Positions 13,888 through 27,780 are shown, counted from the stretch's first letter. The stretch: DNA of 64,000 bases from Pipra filicauda (GCF_003945595.2 NW_024104418.1:240193-304192); one strand, 5' to 3'. Numbers and translations: made by a program. The notes: generated by a model not told the origin, from the sequence alone.

Positions 13888-14452
13888 TTGACCAGGGAAG
13901 TGATTATTCCTCTGTGCTGGGCACTGCTGAGGCACCTCCAGCCCTGGGGGCACTTCTGGGACCCTCAGACAGGAGAGACATGGAGGGGCTGGAGCGTGTG
14001 CAGGGAAGGGAACGGAGCTGGGAAGGGGCTGGAGCAGCAGGAGCAGCTGAGGGAGCTGGGGGGGCTCAGCCTGGAGAAAAGGAGGTTCAGGGGGGACCTT
14101 CTGGCTCTGCAACTCCCTGACAGGAGGGGGGAGCCGGGGGGGGTCGGGCTCTGTTCCCAGGGAACAAGGGACAGGAGGAGAGGGAACGGCCTCAAGCTGT
14201 GCCAGGGGAGGCTCAGGTTGGACATCAGGACGAATTTCTAAATGGAAATGATGGTCAGATATTGGAAGGAGCTGCCCAGGGAGGTGGTGGAGTCCCCATC
14301 CCTGGAGGTGTCCAAGGAATGACTGGATGTGGCACTTGGTGCTCTGGGCTGGGGGACAAGGTGGAGATTGGTCACGGGTTGGACTCGATGGTCTTGGAAG
14401 TCTTTTCCAACCTAAATTATTCTGTATTTCTCTGATCCTGTGGTTCTACGAC
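13888..14452 (+). mobile_element. CR1 LINE: end of ORF2 and complete 3' end
   Basis: One of the longest CR1 pieces. It starts in the last part of ORF2 (accagggaagtgattattcc), passes the former [18 protein letters not shown] coding block and the RLDI block near 14210, and ends with ggactcgatggtcttggaag. It is GC-rich, which explains the several overlapping open frames here on both strands. Frame breaks make it inactive. Confidence 0.93.
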
Positions 14453-17400
14453 TTATTTTCCTCTGTGAACTTCTGAGCACGACTAATTGACATCTGTGTA
14501 TCTTCCTGATTTCGGAGAGTAAGAAAAACCCCAAGACACGAGGAAGACCATGAGCACAGGCCTGAGAAAGTGTCACAGCTGGTTTGAGACTGGTCAGTGT
14601 ACACAGGTCTTTCTTCTCAGTCACTTCCAATCAAAAAGCTTCTGCATTGCATCAAAAATCACCACTGTTGACCCTGTAAGTCCAAAGCCTTCATTTTTTA
14701 CTATTAAATTCAGTCCTAGTGACTATGTTATTATGAGGTGAACTTCAGTTCCCTTCAATCCACAGAAGTGAGATCGAAAAGAGAGAAAACAGATCATTAT
14801 AGCATTGAATCTTTTTGAATGGAAACTTTGTCCTGAACACTCTTTAAAATAGTGTGATAAACACTGTGCTTTAGTCAGGGGAGGATGGTTGTATTTAATT
14901 CCTGTAATTCCTTAAATTAAATTACTGTTTAATTATACTCAGGTGGTTTTAAATTCACAGGGACAACAAACTATAAAAGATAAAAAATAAAAGGCTGAAA
15001 TACATTAAGAACAAATGCAGTCAACAGACTTGAACATGAAATCTCAGAATCTGAAAACACAAAGGGTTGATGTTGGACTGCCTTGCTCTTCCTTTTCATC
15101 TTACACAGCAAAGTGAAATTTCTTCATTCTGAAAGAAAAAGTAGAGAAAGAAAAAGAAAAATAAAGACAGTCTCATGATTGTCTCTCTGGAACAAGAATC
15201 ATATAAAGCAGCTCTGAAATTGGAAGATTTCCTGAAACATGATGGTGCAGGTAGGGACAGTAAAGTCCTAAACTCACTTCAGACAGGGAAAAAAATACAG
15301 CCAATATGTATTATATGTAAATATTATGTGTATTTTATCATATTTCACCTAAATATGTTCAAGCAGTGACCTAAATTCATGTCAACCCACTGGTTTTGGC
15401 TGTCACTTTGTGGAGATCGTGGCAGTGACGGTGAGCACATAGGGATAGATGCCTAAGCAGCACAATCCTTCAAAAACTGCTTTCCTTCAATTATCTCTAA
15501 CATAATCAGAGCTTTTGTGTAAACCCCACTCATCACTGCAAAAAAGATTGGTTAAACATCAGCAAAGGCATGTGGAAGTGAAAGAAACATGAAGCTTGTA
15601 ATTAAATCTGACAGAAGGTAAAACTAAAAGCTTCCACCCTACACTGTTAATAAGGAGATGTTTAAGTGAACAGTCAGGTGTGGTGAGGAGTTGAGAAGTG
15701 ATGCAGTAAATGAGAAAAAGATCTGTGAGGTGGGAGAGAAACATAATGCAATTCTCAAGAACAAGGAAAAACCTAAGGGATTTTTTCCATTTATTGCAGA
15801 AGAATCTGGATCAGACAGTGCAGCAGCTCAGGAACTCATCTCCTGCATTGCTTTGGTATTTCAGAAATGCCACGTAAGCCAAGTAATTAATGTGGTTATG
15901 GTCAGTTCTGTGCAAAAGCAGGTCTGAAGTTTACGTGACCAAAACACTCCCAACTCAGAATATTTTGTGAAATATCTGCACTGGAGAAATGAAAATTGGA
16001 TCACAAGCCACAGGGCTGGAGGACAGGGAAGCCATGAGAACTCATTAGCTGCTATCCTCACAGTGAGTATCTCTTTCCAGCAATATCCCATGTTAACAAA
16101 ATTTACCCAGTGAAATTATTGAGAAAAAAAGAATGTAATCTATCCTGAAGGTCAGCTATGCTCACCAAGCTTGTAGCTGCAAAATTTTAACCCCTGGGTC
16201 TACACTTGATCTTTGCTACCTCTGTGAACCTCAGCTCACAGGCAGAAGTGAAGGAAATAGCAACTGCTAATGCCAGAATGCAGAAACATATTTCACAATA
16301 ATATAAAGGAATTCATCATGGTATAAAGTGATAGTGAGGTATCACCCTGTAAATAACACTTCTAAATGCTCTTGTTCCCTTAGTTTCACACATAAGCTGA
16401 TTACTGTTAGTGTTGTGAGTGAAGAGGTCAAAGGAGCTCTGCTGTTTCCATTTCATCCTGGATCTCTGCTCTGTGATTTAGTAATATTTGTGCAAATGAT
16501 GAAGTGCTAAATATGCATTTTACTTCTCCCCCTTCAGAACTAGTATCAAACGTAGTTTAATATCTCAAACAACTATTGCATGTCTGAGAGTCACATCAGA
16601 TATTTCACTTACCTACATCTGCTGAAGACCATCCAGGGTCAATCTTGGTGTCTGAGCCAGTGACCAGAAAAGTCTTTCAGGATCTTGTCAGTCTTGAATT
16701 CTGTAATTATTTGTACACAATGCTGGAAAGGGAGTATTTTATGATGCTGCCTATCTACATAGTATTTATTAGATGAAACATGGCATCAAAATTATAGCAC
16801 TCTGCCACACTCAGTGTGATGTTTGATGAGTTCAGTACTGGTATAATTAATCCTTTATGATAAATTAAGATTGGCAAATCTCGTTGGCATGAAAGACAAA
16901 AGGAGAGTTTTTGCTGGTGGTTCAGTGGAGAATATATCTGTCTTCCAAAGGAAGTAAAAAAAAAAGGACAACTTAAAAAGAGGATAATAAAGTTGCTACT
17001 ACTGGCATATCTCTGAATATTAAATATTAATGAAGTTAGTTAGACCAAATTTAAAGATAGTAAAAGTATGTGATATGAAGACAAGTTACTATATGTCTAT
17101 TGAAGACTTCACATTTTGTAGAAAAAAAGCTATTTTATGAAGTGTCACTAAAATACCAGTTATTTAATTATATCTTTATTTTTTTAATTCTCCAAAGTTG
17201 AGAATATCCCCGTAGTTTCTACTCTACCCGCTCAAAATTCCCCTGGAGTTACCACTTTTTACAACTTTAGATGACTAAATGTTCTGTTGCACACCCTTTA
17301 AATTTGAGGTTAACTGGCCTTTGGAGCAGCTTGCACCAAAACAATGTATCGCCAGGACTCTACCTCGTTTTCACACGCTTAATTTCAAACCTCAGACACC

Positions 17401-19677
17401 CTGCAGCACCTTGTCTGGCTGCGTGAGTCACCGGGGCCGGTGTCTGAGGTGTCCTGGTGCATCTCTAATGGCTCTGCACATCTGTGTTTACCCAGCAGCT
17501 GCTCCTTGGGTGGTTTTTCTGGGTAAACTGGGGCAAACCTCTTGGGGGATGCTTTCCGTGCTGCTCGGCAGTGGGATAGATGTCTGTGACATGTCAGGTG
17601 TGTGTCAGCTTCTGGCAGCGAGAAAAGTTCCCCCTGGCCCTCGGTTTGTGAGGAGGATCCCCAGATCCTGGTGTTTCAAGGAAGTAAATATATCTAGTGT
17701 AGAGCTGCTGTGTTTGCTTGGTGTGGCAAGCAGGTGAGGAGCAGTGGGATACTGAGGGAATGTGGGTGTTCCCTTAAGCAAAGGATTTCTGTGAATCACA
17801 GATGTGCTGCCGGTGAGGGGAACCCTGCGATCCTGGTGACAGCAAACCTGTTCCCCTGTGCTCCTTGAGGGGGTTGGTGTTTTTCTCTGACCAGTTTAAG
17901 CCCCCTGTTCATGCTCACCGTGTCCAACTCACTCCACTGCACGGCATCTTCACTCCTGATCTTCTTGGCTGTGAGGGGGGTTCAGTCAGGCACAGCCCAT
18001 CTGTGCTTCAGGAAAGAGAAGAGTGGCCTTTGCAAAAAAAAAAAGAAAATAACACATTTCCAGGATGAATGCTTATGGATAGTCCAAATAATTCATTACA
18101 TACAAAAAGTTAACAAAACATGCCATAATGTCCTCTTCAAGAGACACGATGTCAGCACAGGTGCTGTTAAGAAGAACCAGCATGACTGAATCCAGAGAAT
18201 TGTTGTGGCAACTTGTTTACCATCATTTTCCTTGACTGGTTTTCTGGTGTTGTTTCTGGCTCAAATCTGGGAATTTTGCTCAGGCAAAATCCCCATTGAA
18301 CTCAATAGCTTCTTGCTAGCAAGGATTTGGAAAGGCAAATCTCCAAAGGGATGTAATATGTTGCCTTTCCGTGAGGAATATTTATTGTGTGTAATGAATG
18401 AAACTGTGGACTTCTGTGAGGTTTTTCATTTTAATTTTTTAAAGATTAATTGATTTAATTTGATTTACATCTATGAGGGAAGGCTGTTAAACAATTCCAT
18501 AAACTGGTACTGATAATTGAATATATAAATTACATCTGCTGAGGGTTCCAAATCTTTGTGACTTCACTTTCACTAGCCTAATGCAATGAAGAATTAATTG
18601 AGGCAATACATTCTTCAGTAGTAGAGAGGCAGTAGATTCTTCACTTGATTCCACTCAAATTTCATGAGCTTTGCTTAAGCAGTCAAGGCATATTTATTAC
18701 ATGGAAGGTGAGTAAATAACTGACTTTAATACTGTACATAGGAGTTCATTTTTTTCTCAGTCAAGCCTTGATATTTTCTGTCCTTGCCTGTTCATGCAGG
18801 CAGAATTCAACAACTTCTTAAGAAAAGGCTCAAAGACCAGGGATAACAACAGCCAGAATTACTTATTTCCCCCTCTGTCCTAATTTTAGCTGTCATGATT
18901 TTTTAAGACTATCCTGGGTTTTAAACCTTGCCCTCCCTCCCTGTGTTCCCTGCTCTCCTGTCACACTGGGAAGCCACCACTTCAACAGCACTTAGCCTTA
19001 GCAACAGGAAAGAGCTTTGAAGTGCTGCTAGACTGGGAACAAAGAATCTGAATTTTCATCAAACTTTACATGATGGAGGACAATTACACCATAACTCAAC
19101 CTGCATAACTGTCATCAAATGGCAGGAAGGGATGTCATTCATAAAAATCCCCCAACCTCATATTCTTAAACCCCAGTTTAAGACACAACATTTCAAGCTA
19201 ACACATCTTTTTATAGCAACAAGAATAAAAAAAAAAAACAAGGCAAATAGACGTCTGTTAGCAAAGCAGGGGGATGGTCACTGAACCCTGGTAAAGAGTC
19301 GGATAAAGAGTCCATTTTAGCACTGCTTTCCTGGACACATTCAGCATGAGAAATGGTGCAAAAATTTCCATGCCACATCCAGCAGCTGTGCTCAGTGGTT
19401 AGTTATGAAGGGTACAGCTCCTGTCCTCCCAGAAATCAGCTGTACCCCATCTCCACGTTGAAATCCCTTCTGTTGTCTCCACGATCCTTCTGTTTCTGAT
19501 CAGAGGAAGGTTCCGATGGAGTTGTAGTTTCCAGTGTGCTCCTGTCTCCTGCATTACACTTAGAATTTTCTTACTGGCTTCTCAAAAGTGTTCCCAAGAC
19601 TTTCCCATTGCTCCATCCTGTGCAAGTCTAGACTTACACTTTCGCATTCAAAGTCACCAGTTCTGACTTGGCAAAAA
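14453..19677. other. Unassigned stretch with a GC-raised patch
   Basis: Mostly AT-rich. At about 17,340-17,960 the GC content rises and a 152-codon plus-strand frame (17279-17737) appears, but I recognise nothing in it. Confidence 0.45.
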
Positions 19678-19806
19678 CACAGAATCACGGAATTGTGGAA
19701 TAATAGAATGGTTTGAGTTGGGAGGGACCTTCAAGATCATTGAGCTTCAACTCCCCTGCCATGGGCAGGGACACATTATATTGGACCAGGTGGCTCAAAG
19801 CACAGT
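19678..19806 (-). mobile_element. CR1 LINE 3' fragment
   Basis: Reverse-complement CR1 3' tip: agaatggtttgagttgggag, ccatgggcagggacaca, then ggaccaggtggctcaaag, where it is truncated. Confidence 0.88.
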
Positions 19807-21195
19807 GGGCCATGGACTCAGCTAAGGCATGGGACAACTGGCCTCTTTGTCTCCTCCTCTAACCCAAGAGCATCCATTTCCCACCAGATGGTGGATTTTG
19901 GGCAGGGTGGTCACTGTTCACAGAACAGCCTGTTTCACAAATGGAAATTGGAAAAGCATGAGACCTGAAGGGAAGTGGTAAGAGTAAATCTGATGTCTTC
20001 CCTGGGTACCAGGGATCCTCATTTTGTGTTTTAAACAACAGTGTTACAGATTAAGCAGAACAAGCCATAAACCCTTCTGGATTTAGGGACAAAATTCTTG
20101 ATTTTAGGTGCCATCAGATGAGTGACTTAAGCTGAAAGCAAGACCTGCTCTGACATCCCCACAAACATGAAAAGGACAGAATGGCTGGGTGTCTTTGATT
20201 CCATGGTGCTATTTCCTAAATAAAAGCCCACTTCTCTCGTTTCAAAACAAAATTCCGATGTTTCAACTGTTTTCCAGAGTCTGAGTGAAAACTCAGTATG
20301 AAAACAGATTCCCAAAACTTTGTGATTTCCCCAGGAAGGCGTTGCTGTTTGTACTTTAGCGTCACTGACTATGTGGATGACTTCAGAAAGACTTAAACTT
20401 CATTAAAGGCAGGGAGGAAAGCTTTGGGTTTTTTTGTATTAAAGGCAGGGTTGACTGTCTTGTGCTTGTTCAGAATTCCAGTCAGGCTGTGACAGCAGCT
20501 TTGCTCCACTGTGTCTTACTGTGTCATGACTCTGAAACGTAACTTTATGTCTTTAACTATGCACGTTTTTAGTGCATTTTGATAATATCCCGTGATCTGC
20601 CTTTTCAACTATTAAATAGTTCACAACCCTTTTTTCCCCACCTGTTTCCTGAGGACCGGGAATGTGGGCAGACAGCACCCTCTGCAGTGAAAGATGGGGA
20701 AATGACAGCTTGATTCCTGCCAGTGATTTCACTTGTGCTGTACCAAATCCATCTGCTCAGAGCCCTCTTCCACACTCTGCTTTCAGTGGGCAAGAAAAAC
20801 AGTGGAGTTTGGAGCTGGTGTGAAAGCTGAGAAAGGCTATATCAGGATATCTTGAAGCGTGCGTGGTGTGGCAGGGAAGAGGGTGGCTAAATTGATTTCA
20901 AAATACCCAAATATTTATGGCACATGCTGTCTCAGGTGTTACTGCCTCCTTTCCCCCTAGGCCATTATCTCTTGTTTGCCAGTACAACCATGTCTTATGC
21001 TACAGATGTGACACTTAAGAAGGATTTTTTTATGAGCTGCAGGGTTTTTTTACATGCAATGTGTCAAAGGACAGTCAAAGGACACATCTCTCATTGCAGA
21101 CTTGGAGTCTGATCCAGACTCCAGGCAAACCTGTGTTGGCACCACAGTGTCACCCCCGTAGTTCAGTCATATTTCCTACCAACAAGGAGTAGAAA
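19807..21195. other. Unassigned non-coding stretch
   Basis: No gene or repeat recognised. Confidence 0.5.
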
Positions 21196-21355
21196 ATCCC
21201 CACTTTCCTGGAAGTGTCCAAGGCCAGGTTGGATGGGGCTTGGAGCAACCTGGTCTAGTGGAAAGTGTCCCTGCCCATGGCAGGGGTTGGAACAAGATGA
21301 TCTTTACGGTCTCTTCCAACCTAAATCATTTTATGGCTCTATGATTCTATGACTC
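21196..21355 (+). mobile_element. CR1 LINE 3' fragment with intact tip
   Basis: Forward CR1 3' end: ctggaagtgtccaaggccag, tgcccatggcaggggttgga, and the terminal tctatgattctatgac octamer repeat. Confidence 0.92.
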
Positions 21356-22033
21356 TTATTAGATCATCAGAAAATTTGGAAAATTTATGCAATAAATATT
21401 ATTTTCTGCTCTTTGCAGAATATTGTGGCTCCCAGATCTCTTCCAGGACCTTTTTCAGGCTTTCCAAACTATTCTATTTTTAAAGTCATAGAGATGTCTA
21501 ACTTCATTGAGGTGAGGACAATCATGGTCAAAATTAGATTAATAATGGTTCCATCTGGTGGGTTTTTTTTAATTGTGGAGTGCTAGCACTTCCTTATCAG
21601 TTAAAGCATGTTGGAAATGTGGCTTATTCCTCTTTGAGCTGAAGTTTGGTTGAACAGTAGGAAGTTGAAACAAATGTGATTAATGTCCCTCACTTTATAT
21701 AGTTCATATATAAAATTTCATGGTTTGGTGGGTTTGATTCAAGTTGTTACCTGACACAGAGAATAAAAAGATTTCTTCACTCCCAGTTTTCTCCTCACTC
21801 TACCCAAAAGTATATAAGACTGTCCATCCCAGATGAGACCAAAGGAGTACACAGGAAAACATCCCACCCCTGGACATGGTGTGTGAAGGGAGTTGCAGGA
21901 GGTAAATGATGAACAGGGAGATTCAATTCAGAGAAATTACTCCTCCAACGTTGCAAGCTTCTGAGCAATTTGATATTTAAAGCAACAATTTAACATGTTA
22001 TGGTCAACAAATGAGAAAAATCAACTAGAGGAT

Positions 22034-22080
22034 TTGTTTGGTTGGTTGGTTGGTTTTGGTTTATTTGTTTGGGGTTGGTT
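22034..22080. repeat. TTGG simple repeat
   Basis: Imperfect ttgg/tttgg units, 47 bases. Confidence 0.7.
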
Positions 22081-22866
22081 TTATTTTCTTCCTGGTGTTG
22101 GTTGAACAAATCTAGAGTGATCAAGCAAATTCTTAGTCTTTTACTTACATAGCCTGACATGATACTTGAAAAGACTGAGGGCTCCTGGTGTGCACTTCAA
22201 GACACTCACAAGACACGTATTTGCAGACACTGTAAATTCTTCTTCATCACATTGTAATGAAGAATCTGCTTTTTAGTTGGCTAAAAATATCTCAATGTTC
22301 ATAACTAATGGTGGAGGGAATTAACTGGATTTCATCACGCTTTCAGCTTCTGAATTACAGGCACCATTGCTTTAGGATGACCACACTTAAGTTTATTCTA
22401 GATAAAAGCTGAAGGCTGCTGTAAGGTCAAGGAATGATCCTGACTTACCTGGAATCATGTCAGGATGGAGAAAGTGGTGCCACTCTACATTACTCAGAAG
22501 GAAAAAGCCTCCAAGGAAAATCATAAAGAAGTCTTGTTATTTTACTCTAGAGACAGGTAAAAGCAAAGTTCTTACCCCAGCTTTGCTCTGATGAGTCATT
22601 GTAAAGAAAAAGAAATGCCATTTGCATATTAAAAGTGAAAAACATCACCTGGTACCATTTTTCCAGGATGCTTAGACTTGCAAATACTACTGCTGATAGA
22701 CAAAAGAGGAAAGTATCATGTGCAAATTTCAAGAGCAAGCTACTGAGGGACTTCTGCTTAAAATCCTCTTTCAGGTGAATTTTGGAATCTAAAATAGTGC
22801 TAATGATGTTGACCTCCTTTACAAAGTGTTTAGTGATTTTCTGAAGAAAAGGAATATATGAGCTAC

Positions 22867-22905
22867 ATTGTTGTTGTTATTGTTATTATTATAAATTATT
22901 CATCT
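22867..22905. repeat. TTG/TTA trinucleotide repeat
   Basis: An imperfect run of ttg and tta triplets. Confidence 0.75.
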
Positions 22906-22966
22906 TATTCTATACTTATTGAGTACATCAAATGACTACTAAAGTCAGGATTTTGGCCTTTGGTTC

Positions 22967-23070
22967 TCTATATAATATATATAATATATATCTCTATATA
23001 ATAGATATTAAAAATATTTCTATATAATACATATTATATATATAATTCTATATTTCTATATCATATCCAT
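22967..23070. repeat. TA-rich simple repeat
   Basis: Imperfect tatataat and ctatata units over about 100 bases. Confidence 0.8.
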
Positions 23071-24924
23071 TTTTTCTGTTAACAAACTAAGAGCTTTTCC
23101 TTTTGTACTTCTCTTCTTTGTCATTTTTACTTCTCTTTTCTTGCTCCTATGCGCATTTATTTTCTTTTTTCTCAAGGTTTGGAGTAGCTTTACCCACATC
23201 AGTGCTGCTCTTTGGATCTTTTTAGGCTTAATAATCTGTGTCTGGTTTGGGGTAAAGCTCTGGGAAAAAATTCAGGAGCAAAGCAATATTTAGGTGAATT
23301 TCCATGTGGTACAACTGGGCACGTAACACCTTCCAGCACAGGGGGATCCGTGAGTTAGACTGAAGATACAACTGAAGTGATACTTCCCCTGTGATGGATT
23401 TCAGTAACTAATACAGCAAAACAAGTATCTGAGTACCCTTAAGGATTCACATCCTTGATCTTATATTACAAGTGTGACTCCTTTATTTATATAAATATGT
23501 ATGTTCTGGAATAGAACTTGTTGTGGAGGTACAGCCTTCTAAGAGAAATATCAGCTCCCAGAATCGTGTGTGAATAACCCAGTAAAGCAATTTTTAACTG
23601 TCCTAAAATCTTTCTCAGAGACTTTGTTCAAAAAAAAGCAAAAAAGAAAAGCTCAAAGTGTAATTGAAATAAAACAAGATGACAGAATGTGTATAACACC
23701 ATCACTTGATAACCTGAAACTCTAACTGGATATCCAGACAAACTGATACAGCACCATGACCTAAACCTCTGCTTTAGTACACACACAAAAAGAAAAGTCT
23801 TGAAGATGGTATTTGTCACAGATTTTAGAAATTATTCATGGCACAAAGGTTCCATAAATCTTTTGTCCAGGAATTTATCTCCTTCTTGCAATAAGAGAAA
23901 TCAACACATGACCATAGCAAGAATGGAGGAGGAAGATGTTACTGAATGTACAAACCTACTGCTCACCATCCCAAAGACAGGAAAAGATTCAATCTGCCAT
24001 GTGAGGCCTATTTTTGGGAATTGCCTTTTTATTTATCTCAAATCTTTAGTAAGGGTAAGATAAACGTTTCCATGCTTGGAGTATTTGGGTATATGCTTCC
24101 CACTTCATAGTAATGCAGAATTGAAACTCAAAATGCTGAAAATATCTGGATTTATCCCAAGATTCCTGACTGTGATGCTTTGCTTGGGCACTGACTGCCC
24201 AGCTCAAGCAGAATTTTGTGACAGATCGTTCTCTATAAGGTCTTCCCTCATAAAACTTAGTTCAAATACAAGTGAATAAGACTCTAAAATCCTGTCTGAT
24301 ATTTAATTCTCCACTCTTCCCCATCCTGAATGAAGCAGGAAGGATCACACAGTTTATGCATTTTAATATGAATTTCTATGAGCTGCTTTGAAGTCCTTAA
24401 CTTAGCAGAACACCCAATGACCACTTTGGGTGTTGTTGACTCTCTTGCCAGCATTGATGATCTCCTTGTTGCTCTCTCATTTACTCTGCCGATCAATTAG
24501 GCTGCTATTGTTCTGGAAATGACAGTAATTGGCAGGTTTTCCAGACACAGCTGACAGTGACTACATGGAAAGGTGGGGGAGGTATGAATACATTTAAATA
24601 CATATGCATATTGAAATGAGTCCTTAACAATACTAAATACAGGCAACCTTAAAATAACTTCTAAAATACATGACAGTCAAGGAGAATAGTCCAAAGTATC
24701 CCGCTGATTGCAATCTGGGAAGCTCAGAGGGAGATAAGAGAAGCATTCAGCAGCCCAGGATGCAGAGAAATTTGGGGGTATTTGGCTCCTCATCTAGTCT
24801 ATCACACATTTTGTGTGATTCTGTGCTAGGCAGTTCTGTTGCTATTTTTGAAAAGATACAAGCAAGGTTGAGCACTCAGGTTGATTTTGGTGTCTCAGCT
24901 CCTGTCTATGAAATGTGAGCAAGA

Positions 24925-25128
24925 CTGATCCCATTTCTCTGGTGACCAGCAATAAAAACTGAGGGAATGGCACGAAGATGTGTCAGGGTGGGTTAAGGCT
25001 GGATATTAGGAAAAGGCTCTTCCCCCAGAGGATGGTTAGGCACTGGAACAGGCTCCCCAGAGAAGTGGTCACAGCCCTAAACCTACCAGAGCTCAAGAAG
25101 TGCTTGGACAATACTCTCAGCACATGAA
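24925..25128 (+). mobile_element. CR1 LINE 3' region, both ends truncated
   Basis: Forward CR1 internal 3' region: ggctggatattaggaaaagg, aacaggctccccagagaagt, cagagctcaagaagtgcttg. The usual terminal ttccaac and octamer are missing. Confidence 0.85.
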
Positions 25129-26701
25129 ACCCTGATGTTCCTACAAGACCTACCTTGCTCTCCTGGAAAACTCTCACTGAACTGAACAGAACAGCCAATG
25201 CAACTGTTTTATATCTCTCACCAAACAATAAGAAGCAGGCAATTAAACTCCAGAGCCAGATGGTATTCAGTCCAGAGTTTGATGGAATTAGGTTGCTGAG
25301 CCTTGAGATGGACACGATGCCTATCACAGTGTTACACATCGGGACTGCAGAAGGCAGAAACCTCCTTTTACAGAGGCAAAGCAGAGCAGTCTGGTTTTAC
25401 ACAGAGCTGGCTGTGATTACAAGAAGTAGATTTAGAGGCAATGAAAATGTATAGAACTTCCATCAGCCTAGAGAAAACAAAAAAAAGATGCTAAAGTTTG
25501 GATGAGGGTAAGTATTTAAGGATCGGGAATTGAGAGGAAAGGAAGAAAACAGAAAATATTTGGAGGGTGGGGATTTGAGTGCTCCCTGTCTTTTAGATTA
25601 GGAAATACTTTTCTCTGTATTGAGGATTCATCTTGGGCAGATTTGGCCTGTAAGGGGCTGTGGTCTTGTTTTAACCTTTGCAGATTTTGTGTTAGAAATT
25701 GGTGCAAGGGGTGGGGCTCAAGCTTCAGATTTAATTCAGTGGTAGCACTCCTTCCTGCACTGACCTGCACTGAGCTGACCTGACGTGAAAGCCACAAAAG
25801 GAACTGAAAGAAATAAATCTGACAGAAAATCCTCTGAGACAGACTGCTAAGATGAACATTTTCCTGCCTCCTTTGGAGCTCCTGCAGACTCGAGGGAGCT
25901 GCATCATCTGTTGGGCTCCAGCTGCAGCTGTGAACCAGTTAATATTTATTGTCTTTATATTCACGGTTCTGGGGATGAGTTATTGCTTCATGTCTGCACA
26001 TTTTGAAAGTTGCATGCATCTGCTAGCCCTAGTTAGAGCTGGAGTTTTGGAAAACAGGATTAGGATCCCATATGTTTCATAGAACAGAAGCCCAGGTCTG
26101 TGTTCCCTGATTTAATGAACTTCTGGTTTAAATTGCTGTTATACATGCTCACATGTTAAAATTAAAATTCCTAAGAGTCCATTACAAATAAAATATAATG
26201 ATGGTGCTTGGCATTTTCCTGCATCATTTCTTTACATACTGGTCCAGCATAACAAAGTATAAGACTCCAAACCTGGGCAGTATGTCTTGTTCTCTCCCCT
26301 ACAAACAGCTCCTGTTTCCCAGAAGTGATAAATGGAAAATCTTATTTCTCAAAGAGTAAAATGAAATTAAATGGAGCTTGTGAGAACCACATCTGAAAAA
26401 AACTCCAATTGGACTAAAGTTTTGTAAGAGAAAAATAACAGAGTTTGCACAAAGAAACAAAATTGCATTTTCTGAAAATCTGGAGAACAGTTAGTTTAAA
26501 CAGCCCCAACACTGCACTGCACCATCAGTATTTATTTACGTGAAATCCCCTAATTATACCAAAACTCTCTAGATGGCAATATCAACATATGTTGCAGGTG
26601 CCTTTCTCCATCCATTATCTATCATTTCAGCCTGAGGAAATTACTTTTCTGAAGTGTAAAGTTGCTAAATTAGGTGGATCCCACAAACAGAAGGTAAAAT
26701 A
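25129..26701. other. Unassigned non-coding stretch
   Basis: Short frames only. The 76-codon plus frame at 25852 has a hydrophobic stretch but no other support. Confidence 0.5.
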
Positions 26702-26965
26702 ATCACAGAATCACAGAACCACAGAATAGTTGGGGTTGGAAGGGACCTCTGGAGATCATCCAGTCCAAACTCCCTGCCAAAGGAAGCAGGACACAGGAAC
26801 GTGTCCAGGTAGGTTTGGAATGTCTACAGAGGGGGAGACTCCATGCCCTCCCTGGGCAATTGTTCCAGTGCTCTGCCACACTAAACATAAAGAAGTTCTT
26901 TCTCATGTTGGGGTGAGACCTCTTTTGTTTTAGTTGATGGCCACTGCTCCTCATCCTGTCACTAA
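26702..26965 (-). mobile_element. CR1 LINE 3' fragment
   Basis: Reverse-complement CR1: the tip has two cacagaa repeats, then ggttggaagggacctctgga, ccctccctgggcaattgttc and aaagaagttctttctcatg. It is separated by about 40 bases from the next CR1. Confidence 0.92.
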
Positions 26966-27002
26966 TCCCACAGACTGATTCAGCAAAACACTTGTGTTTA
27001 AT

Positions 27003-27780
27003 CGTTTGGGCTGCACAAGACCTCTAAGATCACTGAGTCCAGCTGCTAACCCAGCACTGCCAAGGCCACCACTAACCCATGTCCCCAAGTGCCACATCCA
27101 CAGGGGATCCTTGCAGGTAAATCCATCACTGCCCTGGGCAGCCTGTTCCAGTGCTTCACCACACTTTCTGTGAAGAAATCTTTCCTAATACCCAGCGTAA
27201 ACCCTCCCTGTTGGCTTGTCTTTCGGCATGTGAGAACAGCCTGCTGTTGCGCCTTTATTTCCTTCTTAAAGCACATCCAGCCTTCACAGACTCCTTGCCC
27301 TTCAGGACTGTCTCCCAAGGGACTTCGTCAGTCAGGATCTTACCAGGCCAAACTTTGGCCTCTGGAAGCCCAAGGCAGCAGTTTGCACCCCCTTCCTTAC
27401 TTTGTGATGCTCTGGCCAGGACAGCTGTGTCAGGAAGTTCTATTCCACACACTTCAGCAACCTTCCAGACTGTTTTGTCTCTACTGTGCTGTATTTTTGT
27501 GTTGTAAGTTGAAGTCCCCATAAGAACAAGGGCTTGTGATCATGAGGCTTCTCCCACCTGCCTATGGAATATTTCACCTGCTTCTTCCTCCTGGTTGGGT
27601 GGTCTAAACCAGACTCCCACCATGACCTTGTTGGCCTTCCCCCGGTGCTTACCCAGGAACACTCAACCCTGTTGTCACTGTCATTAAGCTCTAGAAAAAT
27701 CAAAGCACTCCCTAACACACAGGGCCAATGTATTGTTAAATGTAATGTTAATTCCACATTTATTAATATTCATGCCATAC
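27003..27780 (-). mobile_element. Internally deleted CR1 LINE: endonuclease region joined to 3' end
   Basis: Minus-strand reading from 27780 shows the CR1 ORF2 endonuclease-like domain in broken frames: VVGVWFRPPNQEEEA near 27600, then SQALVLMG, GRLLKCVE, NFLTQL, then VPWETVLKGK and EGWMCFKKEIKAQQQAV near 27260. It then jumps directly to the 3' block (LGIRKDFFTE then VKHWNRLPRAV, near 27170-27110) and runs to the tip at 27003. The whole reverse-transcriptase region is absent. The endonuclease frame has at least one shift and several stops, so it is dead. Confidence 0.85.

Larger units (their letters stand above)
21356..24924. other. AT-rich stretch with simple repeats
   Basis: Apart from the simple repeats near 22,034-23,070 I see nothing identifiable. 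Confidence 0.5.

Noticed and set aside
13888..14241. Several overlapping frames of 68-117 codons on both strands
   Set aside because: All lie in the GC-rich end of a CR1 ORF2 and 3' region.
15800..15873. Exon-like segment with good acceptor (ttattgcag) and donor (gtaagc)
   Set aside because: Only 74 bases with no recognisable peptide and no neighbouring exon. Such pairs of sites are expected by chance at this scale.
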